From Antitrichia curtipendula (Eukaryota > Streptophyta > Bryopsida > Hypnales > Leucodontaceae), in assembly GCA_951230915.1 (NCBI GenBank), contig OX579634.1:12612725-12676724 (forward strand): a DNA stretch of 64,000 bases, in the 5' to 3' direction. This document shows, one piece after another, positions 36,780-48,909 of the stretch; position 1 is the first letter of the stretch, and each line of letters begins with the position of its first letter. The notes under the pieces are model-generated. The model was not told where the DNA came from. It saw nothing but the letters and a program-made list of their open reading frames with translations, and did no database searches. The position numbers and the translations under genes are program-made.

Positions 36780-37475
36780 CCAAGTGACTAGCTCCCACCG
36801 GAAGCCACGCCGTGCGGACGCTAACCGGTGGTAGGGATGGACCCGGTGGTGGGGATGGATCTGGACAGAGGGTGTTGATGGGATCTCAATATTTTGGTTG
36901 CACGAGCTATTTCAGGAGGGGTGCATAACATTATTAACCTTCAGCGGGGGGCCCCTTTTTCTCCCCCATATCAGGACCCCCCCATTCGTTGATATGGTCT
37001 TGTCAGAGCTACAGGGATCTCCAAACCAATTGGATGTACTCAACTATAACTAAAATTTCCCCCCAGGCATCCAGGGGGGGATTATACCTCATGTCAAAGG
37101 GAGTGCAGTCGTGCGGTTAACAATGTTATGGTGGGTGGGGTGAAACCTGCCCCTGTTTTTTTGGGGTTTTTTTAAGTAGAAGGGGACCTCCTAGAGTAAT
37201 TTTAGGCCGCAAGCCCCAAATTTGCCAAATTTTTTTTAAAAAAAAGCCTCCGGACCCCCTAAAATGAGAAAGCCAGAAATTTGAGAGGGCAAGGGCCCAC
37301 CTCCTAAAATAGCTCGTGCAACCAAAATATTGAGATCCGTGTTGATGCCACCCCAATTGGGTCTACTACTGGGAGCTAGCTGCCCGGCATTCTCTTGCCC
37401 ACCTTTGATCACGCAATAGGTCCATCTCCACCACTAGTTAGCGCCTACACGGTCTAACTTCTGGTGGGAGCTAGT
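36780..37475. mobile_element. Foldback element, CCAAGTGACTAGCTCC family, long copy
   Basis: The left end CCAAGTGACTAGCTCCCACC plus GTGCGGACGCTAACCGGTGG is complementary to the right end (CCACCACTAGTTAGCGCCTA, then GGTGGGAGCTAGTCAC). Inner arms match as well: GATCTCAATATTTTGGTTGC with its inverse at about 37322-37341. About 700 bp, no coding frame; the outermost right bases have diverged. Confidence 0.8.
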
Positions 37476-37514
37476 CACGCGTCAAATTGAGTGGATGACG
37501 GTGGATTCAATGAC

Positions 37515-37737
37515 CCAAGTGACTAGCTCCTACCGGAAGTCAGGCCGTGCGGGCGCTAACCGGTGGTCGGGATGGACATGTTGTGTGATCAAAGGTGGGC
37601 AAGAGAATGCCGGGCAGCTAGCTCCCAGTAGTGGGCCCAATCGGGGTGGCATCAACACCCTTCGTCCACAGCAAGTCCATCCCCACCACCGATTAGCGCC
37701 CGCACGGCCTAGCTTCTGATGGGAGCTAGTCACTTGG
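37515..37737. mobile_element. Foldback element, CCAAGTGACTAGCTCC family, short copy
   Basis: The outer 16 bp CCAAGTGACTAGCTCC are perfectly inverted at the right end (GGAGCTAGTCACTTGG). The arms extend through GCCGTGCGGGCGCTAACCGG. Its interior (GGGCAAGAGAATGCCGGGCA) also occurs inverted in the long copy at about 37379-37400. It lies about 40 bp right of the long copy. Confidence 0.85.
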
Positions 37738-38114
37738 TGTGCCCTTGCATACTTGAGGCTAAGGATGTGATTGGAGACCCCCACCGTCAACCACTCAATT
37801 CCACTTGCAATATAATGATCCCATCTCCATGCTTTTTTGGCAGTCCATGTGTCCTTTTTTTGTTCTTCTCCACTATCCTATGTTGTTGCTTGTGTGTTGC
37901 GTCTCTCTTCAGTCTTCACCACCATGCTAGGACAAAATTTGACAACAAGATTCTCCAAAATTTGCGGGTGTGCATCACTGCAAGGACTCACTATAATTCT
38001 TGAGTGGCCGCTTTGAAAGTGGCCATCGCAAGAGTCTCAAAGGGGGTCAAGAAGGTGTAAGGGTACTCCACAAGCCATTGCAGCTAATTTCAATGGGCTA
38101 TAGTGGCCATGCTC
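37738..38114. other. Spacer, no gene recognised
   Basis: Mixed-composition spacer between two elements. The part near 38005-38050 (AGTGGCCGCTTTGAAAGTGG) resembles MITE sub-ends but has no partner I can place. Confidence 0.3.
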
Positions 38115-38526
38115 TAAGGTAGGAAGCTCAAAAACTGCTCATGTAATGACTGGTCTACCTTCTTCATGTATTTTTTTCAATGGGAATGTTTTTAGCTCAT
38201 TTTTCTAACAAAGAAAAATCATTGTGGAATGTATGACAAGGAATTTCATATTTTTTTTAATATTATTGAATTATTTATGAATTTTCAAACATATTGTATT
38301 GTAGGCACCTATTTATGACCCTAGGTTTTATAAATTGTGCACTTGCAACTTGTACAAAGAAATGGAGACATCAAGGAGAATGATTGGCTTTTGCAATAAA
38401 TAACATTTTTTTCTTGATCCATTCAATGACTATAGAGGTCAATTTAAGGATTGTCTTATGTCCGTTTTAGAGCTAATTATAGGGACAATTTTGAATGCCC
38501 AAGTGGATTTCGAGCCTTCTACCTTA
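38115..38526. mobile_element. TAAGGTAG-ended MITE, subfamily 2, copy c
   Basis: The ends are TAAGGTAGGAAGCTCAAAAA and (right) CGAGCCTTCTACCTTA. The body is homologous to 58719-59102 and to the complement of 14881-15295. Confidence 0.75.
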
Positions 38527-38919
38527 AGTTAAGTCGTGCCACTTCATATTAACCCAAAAGGTGTGTAGTCACCCAAACCAAGGCAGTCACCAAAATATTA
38601 TGATTATTGGACCAACGGGTGCATTCTTTGTTTCTTTAGTTAACAACAAAGCCATCCTTTAGAACTTTAAGTTTGTAGGGTCCTTAATCCAAGAACATCA
38701 CTTTAATCACTGTGAAAATCATCCTTTTGATATTGTGCAAATCATTTGCTTAAAAAACAACAAGAGCACTTATTGGAATTCAAACTATTGTACAAGGCCT
38801 TTCATTTTCACACAAAATTTCCAAGGATGAACATCTGCACTTCTATCTTATATAAAAGGATTCTCTATCATCCATTGGATACTTTTAGGTTGCGAGCTGT
38901 TACAAGGTTACAAAGTTAA

Positions 38920-39660
38920 CCCCTAATGATCCAAATGATTGTTTTCAAATTGTTGCCCCTCTTTTTAAGAATTTTTCGTTTTCAAATTGGTATGGTCAAT
39001 AAAAATAATAATTTCTAGAAAATAGACTACATTATGAATCCCAATGGCAATAGTTTCATCAAATTCCAAGTTAAACTCCGCCTTGTGGAATTTTTAAAAG
39101 TTGAGTGGTGTAAATGTAGTTCAAGATTCATTTTTTTGGGGGGGGGGTATCAATTTGGACAGGATTGAAAAATTAGCCAACTAATGTAGTTGCACCTCAA
39201 AAAATGGCAAATCCAAGGAACTCAAGGAGAAGACAAAGTGTGCCCATTCTTGTTTTTCTTACAAACACTACTCTCAATTCAATGATTTCCATACATTGCA
39301 AGCTCAATCCAAAATTGCAAAATGACCAAAATATTGTAAAATTTTAGACGGACATTTTCAACTCTCTTGTCTTTCATTGAGCACAAAAAGTTCATCATTT
39401 AAAAATATTCTTACTAAGATAAGGTCTTCAAAGTGCACTGCCATGTTTTTCCATTGACCCAAATAAAACTTTAAACTTAAATATCTACTAAACTATATGG
39501 TCAAATAATCTGAAATTTTTGAGGCACTCACCCTCAATGTAAAATACAAGATTTTAAAATTACATTCTATCCAATCCCAAGAAAAAATGAACAAACAAAT
39601 AGTTCTTGGCAATTTTGGCCCATTTTGAAGGTACACCCCCCTTGAGTCATTAGGGGTTAC
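38920..39660. mobile_element. piggyBac-like element (TTAACCCCTAATGA), decayed right TTAA
   Basis: The left end is TTAACCCCTAATGATCC and the right end GAGTCATTAGGGGTTAC. The TIR CCCCTAATGA is intact, but the right tetranucleotide is TTAC. About 740 bp, no coding frame. Confidence 0.5.
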
Positions 39661-40486
39661 AACCCAATTGTCAGCCCAATTCAAAACCACCAAAATCAAC
39701 CAATAGGAGTGTTTAACTCCTAAATGCCCAACCGGCCATATATGGTCAATTTGAAATTTCAAGATTATTTTGGTGTGAGCACCCAAATTCTTCTGTTTGT
39801 TTTTAAAAAATTTACAAATAGTTTTGAAGGTTAACTATGGGAAGCCTTCATTTTTCATTGTAAAAGGTAACTATTTAATTTTTGAGAGGTCCTCAAATGC
39901 ATACATGTACCATTAGTGAAGAATAAAACTTTCCAGTTTTACTTCATTTTTCAGCTTTGAGCAAAGTTTGCCAATTTCATTTGATTTGAAAACTAAAAAA
40001 TTAAAAATTGTACATATCCATTTGCCAAAAAAGGTTTCAATGGAAAGAGTAAAGCATTTTCATGATTTTCATTGTTGAAAATTTAAACATGCAAGTGTTG
40101 ATTTGGAGTTATTTTCAATTTTTATTTATAAAAAAATTGCATTTTAACAATTGCAAGGTTTTTGAAAGTGCATTTTAATGTGCTAACACAATTTTTAGTT
40201 GTTTATGATACCTCCAATCTCCCAAAATTCTTATATGCAATTTCTCAAACATTGTAGGAAAAGATAGTATACTAAAAATAGTATAACTACATTTGTCTTG
40301 TTATAATCTCACAACTCCTATGCAATTTCACACTCAAAATTGGAATACCTCCTAATATGCAAGCTCTTTAAACATCTATACAGTTAGATTTTGGAAGAAA
40401 AAAATTGTTTCATTGGAGATAATTATAAGCACATGTTCTTTTTTCATAGGAAAAACATACTTCAAAAGGCTTGGGCATTTAGAGGT

Positions 40487-40935
40487 TAAGGTAGACCAGT
40501 CCAAATCTGTCCATTGCCCAATTCCATTCCCTATTTTTGGCCCCAATTCCGTCCATTCAAACATCCAAATCTGTCAAAAAAATATCCAAATCCCTTTAAG
40601 ATTTTGACAAAATCAATGCATTAATGACACAGTGGATAATGTGTCAATCCTTGATTGGTAGGAAATTAAGTACCAATAGACACATGAAAAGGCAATTGGG
40701 AGTTGTTTATGGGACGTTCATGACTCCACTCTATGGACAGTTTTGTAATTTCAAAGGTAGATGACTTCAAAAATTCATAAATTAAAATTACAATTTTAAT
40801 CGGAAAATAATAATTCCACATGGGTTTGATCCGTGAAACAAGCACACACCTCTAAAATATATGTGCCCCTCTTGGAATTGGCTCTAAGATATTCAAAATT
40901 CCAAATCAAGGTGGTAATAGGCTTGTCTACCTTTA
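40487..40935. mobile_element. TAAGGTAG-ended MITE, subfamily 4, copy b (inverted)
   Basis: The ends are TAAGGTAGACCAGTCC and GGCTTGTCTACCTTTA. It is the inverted homologue of 5259-5661. Confidence 0.75.
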
Positions 40936-41350
40936 GATGACAAAGAATCTTCCCAATAGGGTAGAAGTGCAGTTATTCATCCTCATAATTTTGTTGTGAA
41001 AAGGCGAGGTCTCCTATAGTAGTTTGACTTCCAATGAGTGCTTTTACAATTTTGTAAGCAAATGATTCATACGGTCACCAAAGGGATGATTTCCACGGTC
41101 ACCCACCCGTCTTGTAACCCTTAAACGTTGAGGCAGACGTTTTGCGTCCGATGAATGACAAGGTAATCTCCTGTGTGGATAGAAGTGCAACTATTCATCC
41201 TCCAAATTTATTGGGAAAAAAGAAGATCATCTACCATAGTTTGACTTCCAATGAGTGCTTTTGCATTATTTTTAATCCAACAATTCACACGGTGTCAAAA
41301 CAGATGATTTTCACGGTTATGAGCCTGTCGTTTAAGGATTAAGGGATAAA
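40936..41350. mobile_element. Two decayed copies of the short TTAACCC MITE
   Basis: Two similar 160-220 bp segments follow each other (about 40936-41110 and 41130-41345). Both contain AAGTGCA..TATTCATCCTC, TTTGACTTCCAATGAGTGCTTTT and TTCACGG words found in 56957-57213 and, complemented, in 11464-11693. The ends are degraded. Confidence 0.5.
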
Positions 41351-41386
41351 ATGGAGCCACTAAATGGGAGCATGACGAATTAACCT

Positions 41387-42127
41387 TGTAACGCCGGGAC
41401 AACCATTTTGTGGCTTTTGGATGATTGTGCAATCATCTGTACATTGCTTGAAATTTTTTTTTCATCCATTTCATTTTTGTTCACCCTCCATGGTGGATTA
41501 CAAAGAGTTTATATTTAAATTTGTAGTCATGCAAGTGTCTATCTTCACATAAATGAGAAGTTATTAAAAAAAACGGATCACAAAATATGCTATTTTAGTG
41601 TATTTTGGGAAGTTGTTGTTCCTTGCTCTAAATCTGAAATTTCTCCACAAAAATGATATTTTTTGAGTTTGAGCCCAACTAATAAAATGAAGTTCATCTA
41701 ATCTATTTTCTTCTCCAATTTGAATTTTGAAAAAATTCTTAATATTGCATATTTTATTGCAATTTGAACTTTGGGTGTATTTTCAATGTTTATTATTTTC
41801 TAATTATAGAATGAGACGGAAATTGAGTTTACACCATGATGTTTGTCATTGTAATATACACACATGGTGAAATTTTCAGTTTTTTTGAAATAATTTCTAT
41901 TTGATGTGATTTTTCATTTCTTTTTCTTCAAAAACTCTCAAAAAAATCAGTTTTCCACAAAAAAATCTAAATTTTTTCTGAAGTAAAGAAGACATGTAAT
42001 TTCATCTCTGAAAAATAAATAAATTTTTTTTCATACAATGCATATCTAGTTGCAAAATGGCAGCAAATTGAGTGATAGGCACTGAGGCCTGACATCAGTG
42101 GTTATAGGCCCGTCATTTAGGGGTTAA
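41387..42127. mobile_element. Possible decayed TTAA-ended element
   Basis: The left TTAACCTTGTAACGCCGGGAC-type end and the right CCCGTCATTTAGGGGTTAA end suggest a pair, but the TIR match is weak. No gene is visible in the 740 bp. Confidence 0.3.
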
Positions 42128-42709
42128 GTATTTCGTAGTTCAAATCTGTGGTCATAGGCCCGTCCTTTTGGGGGTCATTTGTGTACGGATACTCAGCGCT
42201 CATTCTACGAAGCCTGGAGTCAGTGATTCTCTGCAACTTCGTGTCCAAGCTGCTTTTCGGAGCATTTTGGGGACACATTCCTGGTTTCACTGATCCCCGA
42301 CTTGTTTCAGGCGGTAGTCGGCTTCATGCTCTTCCTTGCTAGCCACTTCAAACAGTGGCTTACAGCATCTCCAGCATTGGGAGGCAATGGAAACGGTAAC
42401 GCAATGTTAAGGTCGAAGTTAGTGCTTTGGCATGCCCACCAACATTACACTACGTGCTTCCCACTTACTTGTACATATATAAACGCCAATCAAGTAGGCC
42501 AATCACTGTGAGGGCGATTAACCCTTACAATTAGCCCCTACAATTCCTTAAAATCAATCAAATCGTGTTTTTCTGAGGTTTCGATCACCTGCTGCAGTTT
42601 TGACCTTGAATGACATTCCCGTGATCAATTCTCCTGGACACTGTAAAAGAAGACTAATGGTCAACCCAATCTGCACTACAGCAGGTTTATGATCATTATC
42701 AAACCTTTC

Positions 42710-43279
42710 TCAAGTCCCTTCACGAATCAATGAAAACATTCGGCAATTGTGAAATGAAAAACTGCACATCAGTGCTGTATACTTGGACTCCAGAAAAAAC
42801 AAACCCTCTTTCGGCTTCTGACAGACTCCGACGACCATGTACTGTACTGCAGTTATGCCTGCAGTCCAATGAAAGAGGTGACCACGTGAGGCTACCTTCC
42901 TCTTCTGGAATTGAGATTGAGATGATTCCAACAGCCCCCATCCACAAACCAAGAAAACAAAACATCCCCCAGTAAGTTACCACAATCAATCCAATTTCCA
43001 CTTTGAGAAACACAAACATTTTGGATGTGGGATTTCTCGCTTGCAAAAACAGGCCTGAAAAAATAAAATTGGTAGGCAATTGGTATGGAACTGGCAAGCT
43101 GTCGTGAGGCTTTACCTTGCAAGCACAAGCTTTGCAGCGAGTGCCCAGTTGATGAGTCGAGGATAGTAAACACCTGGGATGGTTACGGACGCCACCACTC
43201 CAGCTTTCGCTTGGATTGCTGCGCGGATGACTGCCACCCGACTGCAATGGCGCCCACCTCTCACTTCACCGGAGAGTAG
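42710..43279 (-). CDS. Possible small membrane-protein gene fragment
   Basis: One frame on the minus strand reads VIRAAIQAKAGVVASVTIPG and VYYPRLINWALAAKLVLA up to a donor at 43115. Downstream an open frame (ARNPTSKMFVFLKVEIGLIV, then YWGMFCFLGLWMGAVGIIS) could be the next exon, and a third candidate starts GITAVQYMVVG. Hydrophobic stretches suggest membrane segments. I recognise no family, no clear start codon exists (an in-frame TAG lies upstream), and the splice model is one of several. Treat it as a lead only. Confidence 0.22.
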
Positions 43280-43574
43280 CCTTAAAACTGTTTTCTAAGT
43301 AAGAGTTGTGCAATGTTTCAAAACCTGTGGACAACATCGTGAAGAAAATCTTTGCCATGATTCGTGAGGAGACCTCCCTGTGGTCACGTGAAGGGCCTCT
43401 TCAGCCTCCCTATGATCACTGTGACCATAAGAAGCCCTCCCCATGAAAGATCTTGTTTTTTTTATCTCATCAAAAGAGTTTTCAAACAATCTCATTTCCT
43501 ATGGATATTAGTCCTTGGGGTCTGAAAGTGCTCAGCTGTGGGTAGATTTTTGAGTTCTTGAGGTTTGTTTTTCA

Positions 43575-43818
43575 CTCCCTCTGTCCCGAAATGATTGTCC
43601 ACGTACAATTTTGTTGAGCCAATTTCATTGACTGTATTGTGAAAAAACATAATTAAGAAAGGTTCCAAATCTTATATCACTAAATTGCATACATGGGTTC
43701 ATTGCAACCTAAATAAAATTAGCCACAAGGAAATATTGTTTGGGACCTACTCAAAACAACTAGAAGAAAAAACATGACATTCAAAGTGGACAATCATTTC
43801 AGGACAGGACAGAGGGAG
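43575..43818. mobile_element. Stowaway-like MITE (CTCCCTCTGTCC)
   Basis: The left end CTCCCTCTGTCCCGAAATGA and the right end CATTTCAGGACAGGACAGAGGGAG are inverted, with inner TTGTCCAC/GTGGACAA also matching. TA follows the right end (CA precedes the left). Classic Stowaway termini (Tc1/mariner); 244 bp. Confidence 0.85.
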
Positions 43819-45068
43819 TAAGTTTATTTTTATTTATTTTTATGTGGCCAGGTATTAGCAGCCGAAAGATGGAGGAGGCTGATGTCAAGGCGTGTGGAGA
43901 ATTATTTAGCAAGGGCATGGGGTATGCGCGTGAAAACGATATAAGAGCAATGCTCGCAAGTTGGCCAGAAGGGTGTTGGGTGGCCACAACTCATGACGAC
44001 ACCATTGTGTAAGCCTCTCCGCAGCAGTCTTTTTATTAAGTGCTCCACAACTTGAGCCGGGATATTCGTATTACAGGGTTTCCTTATTTCATCTGAGGTT
44101 TAGGGTCTTCAAATTGCGAGGCCGGGTCTTCAGTGCGTTTGAGTCTTGATGAAAGAAACCTGTACTAGTATAGGCTGTGCTTCCTCCTCCGGGTCCTGTA
44201 TGATACTGTTCTAGGTCGTGGTGAATTAAACGTTCCATAATGGAGTCCAGTATGACAAACTTCATCACTTTGGGGCTTGAAAACGATGCAGGGGATACAC
44301 TACGGGTCTGTTCCTGCTTGGTCACGCAATGGCATCGAGTGAGTTATACTTTCACCGACTAGCTTGCGATTTCTCTACAGATTGCTGCACAGTTACCTAA
44401 AAATCGATTTTTGGAGGAGTGACGCACACAATAGAAGTAGTCTACCCTTCTCGATCATTCGAACCTCTGCTGAGGGATGGTATGTACACTTGGATGACTG
44501 ACTTACCATCTAAGGAGATGCCAACGGAGGATGCAGCTTACATTCCAGCATCAGGTTCGACTGTACCAAAGAAGGATGTTGTGCACTCGAACGGGTCTGA
44601 ACCCTAGGCTTGCGTGGAGGCAAAAGCTCTTCCGATTTGACCCTGACTCCATGCCAGTAACCTCAAGTTAGAAAAACTAACAATCCAACACATGGAGATC
44701 AGATCGATTAGAATAACAATTTGATCTCAAGAAAGTTTAGCTCTAGTACCCGAACTGATCTCTCCACAGCTCTATAACGATCTCCCCATGAAAGCGCACT
44801 CCTACATATATCGGTTTAAATGCTTAGAGTTGGACACAAACTAGGTTGGGAAGATGAACTTGTACCGTGTTGAGGCGGATAATTGGACGGTGATTTCCTC
44901 TTCTGAACATGCTCTACGATTGCTTTCACGGAGACAAAACCCTAAGTATTCCATGGCTCAATGTTCATGATCAAATGGCACTCTTCGTGACGGTCAGCTT
45001 ATGATTCCCCGAAGATGCAGCTGTAATGCCTGGTGCTAGCAAATCATGGAACCTGGATCAGTGCTCAC

Positions 45069-45290
45069 CCATGTCGATGCACGCGACGCCGATCACTTTG
45101 CCCTCGCCATCAAATGCCGCCAGTTTGTAGTACGACGGATGGGCCACCATGGTGGCGATCAAATCTCCACGTAGAAGGCGCGGTAGAAGACTTCGCCGGC
45201 GTCGTGCACATCCTCCACCCGCATCTCGCGGATGCTAAACCCTGGCTCGTCGACATCGATCGGCAACCGCAGGAGCCATGATATATCCTC
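45069..45290 (-). pseudogene. Fragment of a GNAT-type acetyltransferase gene
   Basis: Minus-strand reading gives DEPGFSIREMRVEDVHDAGE and VFYRAFYVE, then a TGA. In another frame it continues MVAHPSYYKLAAFDGEGKVI, GVACIDMG and a GT donor at 45068. Both pieces look like the N-terminal half of a GNAT domain (start strand/helix, then the central VIG.A strand). The part that should join them is missing and the frame changes, so a deletion is likely. No later exons were found. It is unlikely to make a working enzyme. Confidence 0.62.
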
Positions 45291-45867
45291 GAACAACTAC
45301 TCCAGCAGTTTCTCGTCGATCCAAATGCACTAAAATTGCGAAAGCAATTGAAACCAATTCAAAACAAAGACCAAGTCTTGGAAACCTCAAACTGCCGGTC
45401 CCTTCAAACACCCACACCCTGTCACTTGCAAAACTCTCGAGAGAAACCGAAATGATGACCTTAGCGGACATATTTGGGAAGCATCCGAGAGCGAGGCTAT
45501 GCCAATGTAGGTCAGAGTCAACTGAAAACACTTGGAACCAATGAACGGGAAGTACCGGCATCTAGTTACGACCTAGCCAAAAAAATTTGAAGAATTTCAA
45601 ATGGCATAGAAATGTTTAGGATGGGTTACCGAATGAAAAAATAATATTTTCGGAAATGGACCGGGTAGGAAAATTAAACCTTGGCAATTTGGCCGTCCGT
45701 CCTAGGGATATATAGGAAAATTACCAATGTAAATACCTTTTTCTCGACGGGCAGCTGACTAGTCATATACTTTCTAGGAATTTTTTTTAATGTGTACATA
45801 ATATACTTATATCTTATAAAGTTATAAGTCTATCACACATTCACACCAACTCACCAATTATCCTTTG

Positions 45868-46790
45868 TTAACCCCTAAAACCCTGTTTGTCTCCTCGGGG
45901 GACAATTTGGGTCCGGGTAGGTTCCTGTGACCTCAATTTGTAGAGAATTTTTTTGGGATTTTTTGAGGTTGTGCGGTTTTGCGAGAGCTTTGTGGATATA
46001 TAATTTTTATTTCAATTGATGCCTGAGAGAAAAAGTTATGTCAAAAATAGAGTTTGGCGGGCAGCACAAAAAAATCACAGAAAGTCAAAATAAATTTCTT
46101 AAATATTTTTTTCAAAATCTATGTCTTTTTGTCTACATTTGAAGCTTTGATTCATTCTATTTGGACTAATAATGAAAAAGTTATGGACAATCTTAGTTTT
46201 TCGGGCAATCTAAGCATCTTCTTGAAAAAATAACTTTTAGGATTCATTTTTTAATGCAATTTTTACAATTTTTAGAATTCTTTTTTTAGACAAGGTTGAA
46301 TTTGCTTTCTAGAACAATCTCACCATTGGAATTATGGTATTTCAATTTTGTCTTAGAGCTATTAATGATTTAGTTGTTCCTTCAATCTTGAACCTACTTC
46401 TACTTAACAATTTTTTAATGAGTAAAAATTTAGTGTTTTTTTCTTGAATTTTTTTTCCTAGATTCTCAACTGAAGTATTCAACATATAAACTTAGAAAAT
46501 CAAAATCAACAATACAAAAAATTTCAGTTAAATAGGTTCAAAGCCCAAAAATCTAGTCAAGCAAGGTGCAAAAAAACTTATTTTCTTCACTTTGAATGCA
46601 AATATCTTGCAATCTATTTGTTCAAAGTTTCTGAAATTTCTTGCACACATTCTCATACTAGTCTAGTATAAGATCCTATGGTTAGATATGCAAAAAAAAA
46701 CAATTTTTATAGTTTTTTGCTCTTTGCAATAGAAGTGGCAGTTTTGAGTGTGTTTTGATGGAGAAAAGGCCTCAGGGTTTTAGGGGTTAA
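45868..46790. mobile_element. piggyBac-like element with perfect 14-bp TIR
   Basis: The ends are TTAACCCCTAAAACCCTG and CAGGGTTTTAGGGGTTAA: a perfect CCCCTAAAACCCTG TIR between two TTAA. The 923-bp body has no coding frame. An inner part (about 46143-46212) is nearly identical, inverted, to 61933-62001. Confidence 0.7.
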
Positions 46791-47239
46791 GAGGCATCAA
46801 TACTTTCAACAGTGAATGGCTTTTATTCACTATCAATCTGTAAAAGCGTGAAGTACTGTGAACTGTGAAATTGTAAATCTACAGAAGCTTTTACCGCTGG
46901 GATAGCTGACACGGTAATTAATCTTGGACCGTCGATCATGGCCGTCAAGCTGCCTGCATCTCAGTCGTGACCGTGACTCCGTGAGGTTTGACCGCATGAC
47001 CATAACACTGCAAGTCTACGGCAATAGCAACACAACACAACGTTAGGATTTTACATTTTGGGGGAGTGATTGCAACATTGAACTTCCTTAGTTTTTTTCA
47101 TGTAGTAATCTGTTCAATGCATTGTTGCTTTTTGTAAACTCTCATTGCACGTGATTGGTTTGCTCGTGTTATCCTATGATTGTGAGTTGTGAAGCTTTGC
47201 GAGCGTGGGCAAGTGGGCTTGTAGAATTATTTTGTTGTA

Positions 47240-47690
47240 GAATTAGAGTCTTTGTTGGCCCATTTCGGTGTGGATTGATCCCATGTAAGCTTCACTTTTC
47301 CTACCCTTGTTGATATTGCAACGTGCAAGCGTGAGTTTTTGTCTTTTAAGCTGCAGTGTACCAGCGAAAGGAGGGACAAAAATTTTAGGGACTTATGAGG
47401 AATGATCACGTGGATTCATTCCTTGCAAGTCCGCTATCCTAACCTTCTTGTTCTTGCTAAGTTGGCTTCAGTGTAATGTGTTTCTACAGCCACATGTGAG
47501 CGTGCTTTCAGTGTCCAAAATCTAATCAAAACTCGTGTGAGGAACATGTTGGGCAGCAAACATTTGGAGGCAATGTTGCAAATAGCTTTAGAAGGCCCGG
47601 ATGATGAGCTAGATGATATTCTTTGTGATGCTATCCTTCTTTGGAAAAACGATAGCAAGTATCGTTTCTTGTATTTTAATCCCTCTTTGT
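47240..47690 (+). pseudogene. hAT transposase C-terminal fossil (dimerisation domain)
   Basis: A single frame reads ELESLLAHFG, then REFLSFK, RYPNLLVLAKLA, STATCERAFSVQNLIKTRVR, NMLGSKHLEAMLQIALEGP and DAILLWKNDSKYRF, interrupted by three stops (TGA near 47276, TGA near 47396, TAA near 47474). The YPNL..LA, STA.CER.FS and K.R..L motifs are the hAT-family dimerisation region; the wording is closest to the ZNF862-like branch as I remember it. No N-terminal catalytic part or element ends were identified. Confidence 0.8.
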
Positions 47691-48657
47691 ATTTGAATGG
47701 TTCAGATGGACTTAGTATAAGTATTGGGTCTTTTTTGTCAGTTTGAAGTTCAAATTGATGCTAGTGGTACTGAAATGTCTTGACTTGCAATGTTTAATGT
47801 ACTAACCAGCCTTCGAAAAATACTTGGACCCTCTTTTGGATCCTTGTATTTTTCGAAGGCTACATCCTTGGCTCTAATTTGGTAGGGGCTTAACCAAGTT
47901 CAATTCCTGTCAAGAATACATCAAACCAAAAAAATGGGGAGTAGAAATAAAACTCCCCCACGAAAACAAAAAACCAGTTCTATTTTCCACATTCAAGAAA
48001 ATGGCCAAATGGAAACATAGAAATCTGGCAAATTGCCTAATGAAATATCAAAATATAGGATTGCAATCGGAAAAAAATCCACTTCTCAGGCTGACTTCCG
48101 AGTAAAATTGAAATAAAAACGAGCTAGCTTCAAGAATGAAGGAAATGGTCCGTTTATTGTAAGGATACTTCCCAGACAGTGCTCTAGTCCATCTTACAAA
48201 AGACAAAATTGGAATTGGATCTTATTCTTAATGCCAATTAAGAAGTATCTTCATAACATTCATATGGATGTTCTGCACTAATCGGAAAAAACACATATGC
48301 ACAAAATGCAAATATCAGTGAAGATATCTTTCAATACTTTGCTTTTAAAAAAAATTTAGACACTCCTAATTCTAGATTGATTTTTTCTATTTATGCGTAA
48401 ATGTATTCCTTTTCCTAAATTTTCTCAAGAATAATTTTTGGATATTCAGAATTAGCTGCAATGAATATTTTTTTCAGATTTTAAGAAATAGTTGTACAAT
48501 TTTTAAAATTTTAGACACAATCCAAAATTTGCCTACTTATTTCCAAAACTAACCTACATATACATCAGTAGTGGTTCTTTAGTAAATATTTACATTTAAG
48601 GGCAATGGCACCTCCAGTGAAACATGTCTCCACCGGCAATAGCCGAAAAATCAACGT

Positions 48658-48909
48658 GATATTAAGGCCGGGGTGAATTGACCCCCTCGCTCGTACCCCT
48701 GGGAAAACCCTGAAATTTTTTATTTTCCATGCATGAATTATTTTGCAAATTCTGAATTCATATTTGCAATCAAAGGCCCCAAATTAGCTAGGGGGGTTCT
48801 AGAAAATAGATTTTACACGGCACAAAATAGGGGGCTTTTTTTTATGTGCACCCCTGGATGGACTTTGGCAGGACGAGCGAGGGGGTCAATTCACCCCGGC
48901 CGATATTAA
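48658..48909. mobile_element. hAT-type MITE with perfect 28-bp TIR, copy 2
   Basis: Element 48666-48901 (236 bp) has perfect 28-bp TIRs starting GGCCGGGGTGAATTGACC and is flanked by exact 8-bp duplications GATATTAA (48658-48665, 48902-48909). Perfect ends and duplication suggest a recent insertion. It is related to 14254-14469. Confidence 0.92.

Noticed and set aside
36237..36791. Two + strand frames of about 70 codons
   Set aside because: No family resemblance; they lie in GC-rich flank adjoining a foldback element.
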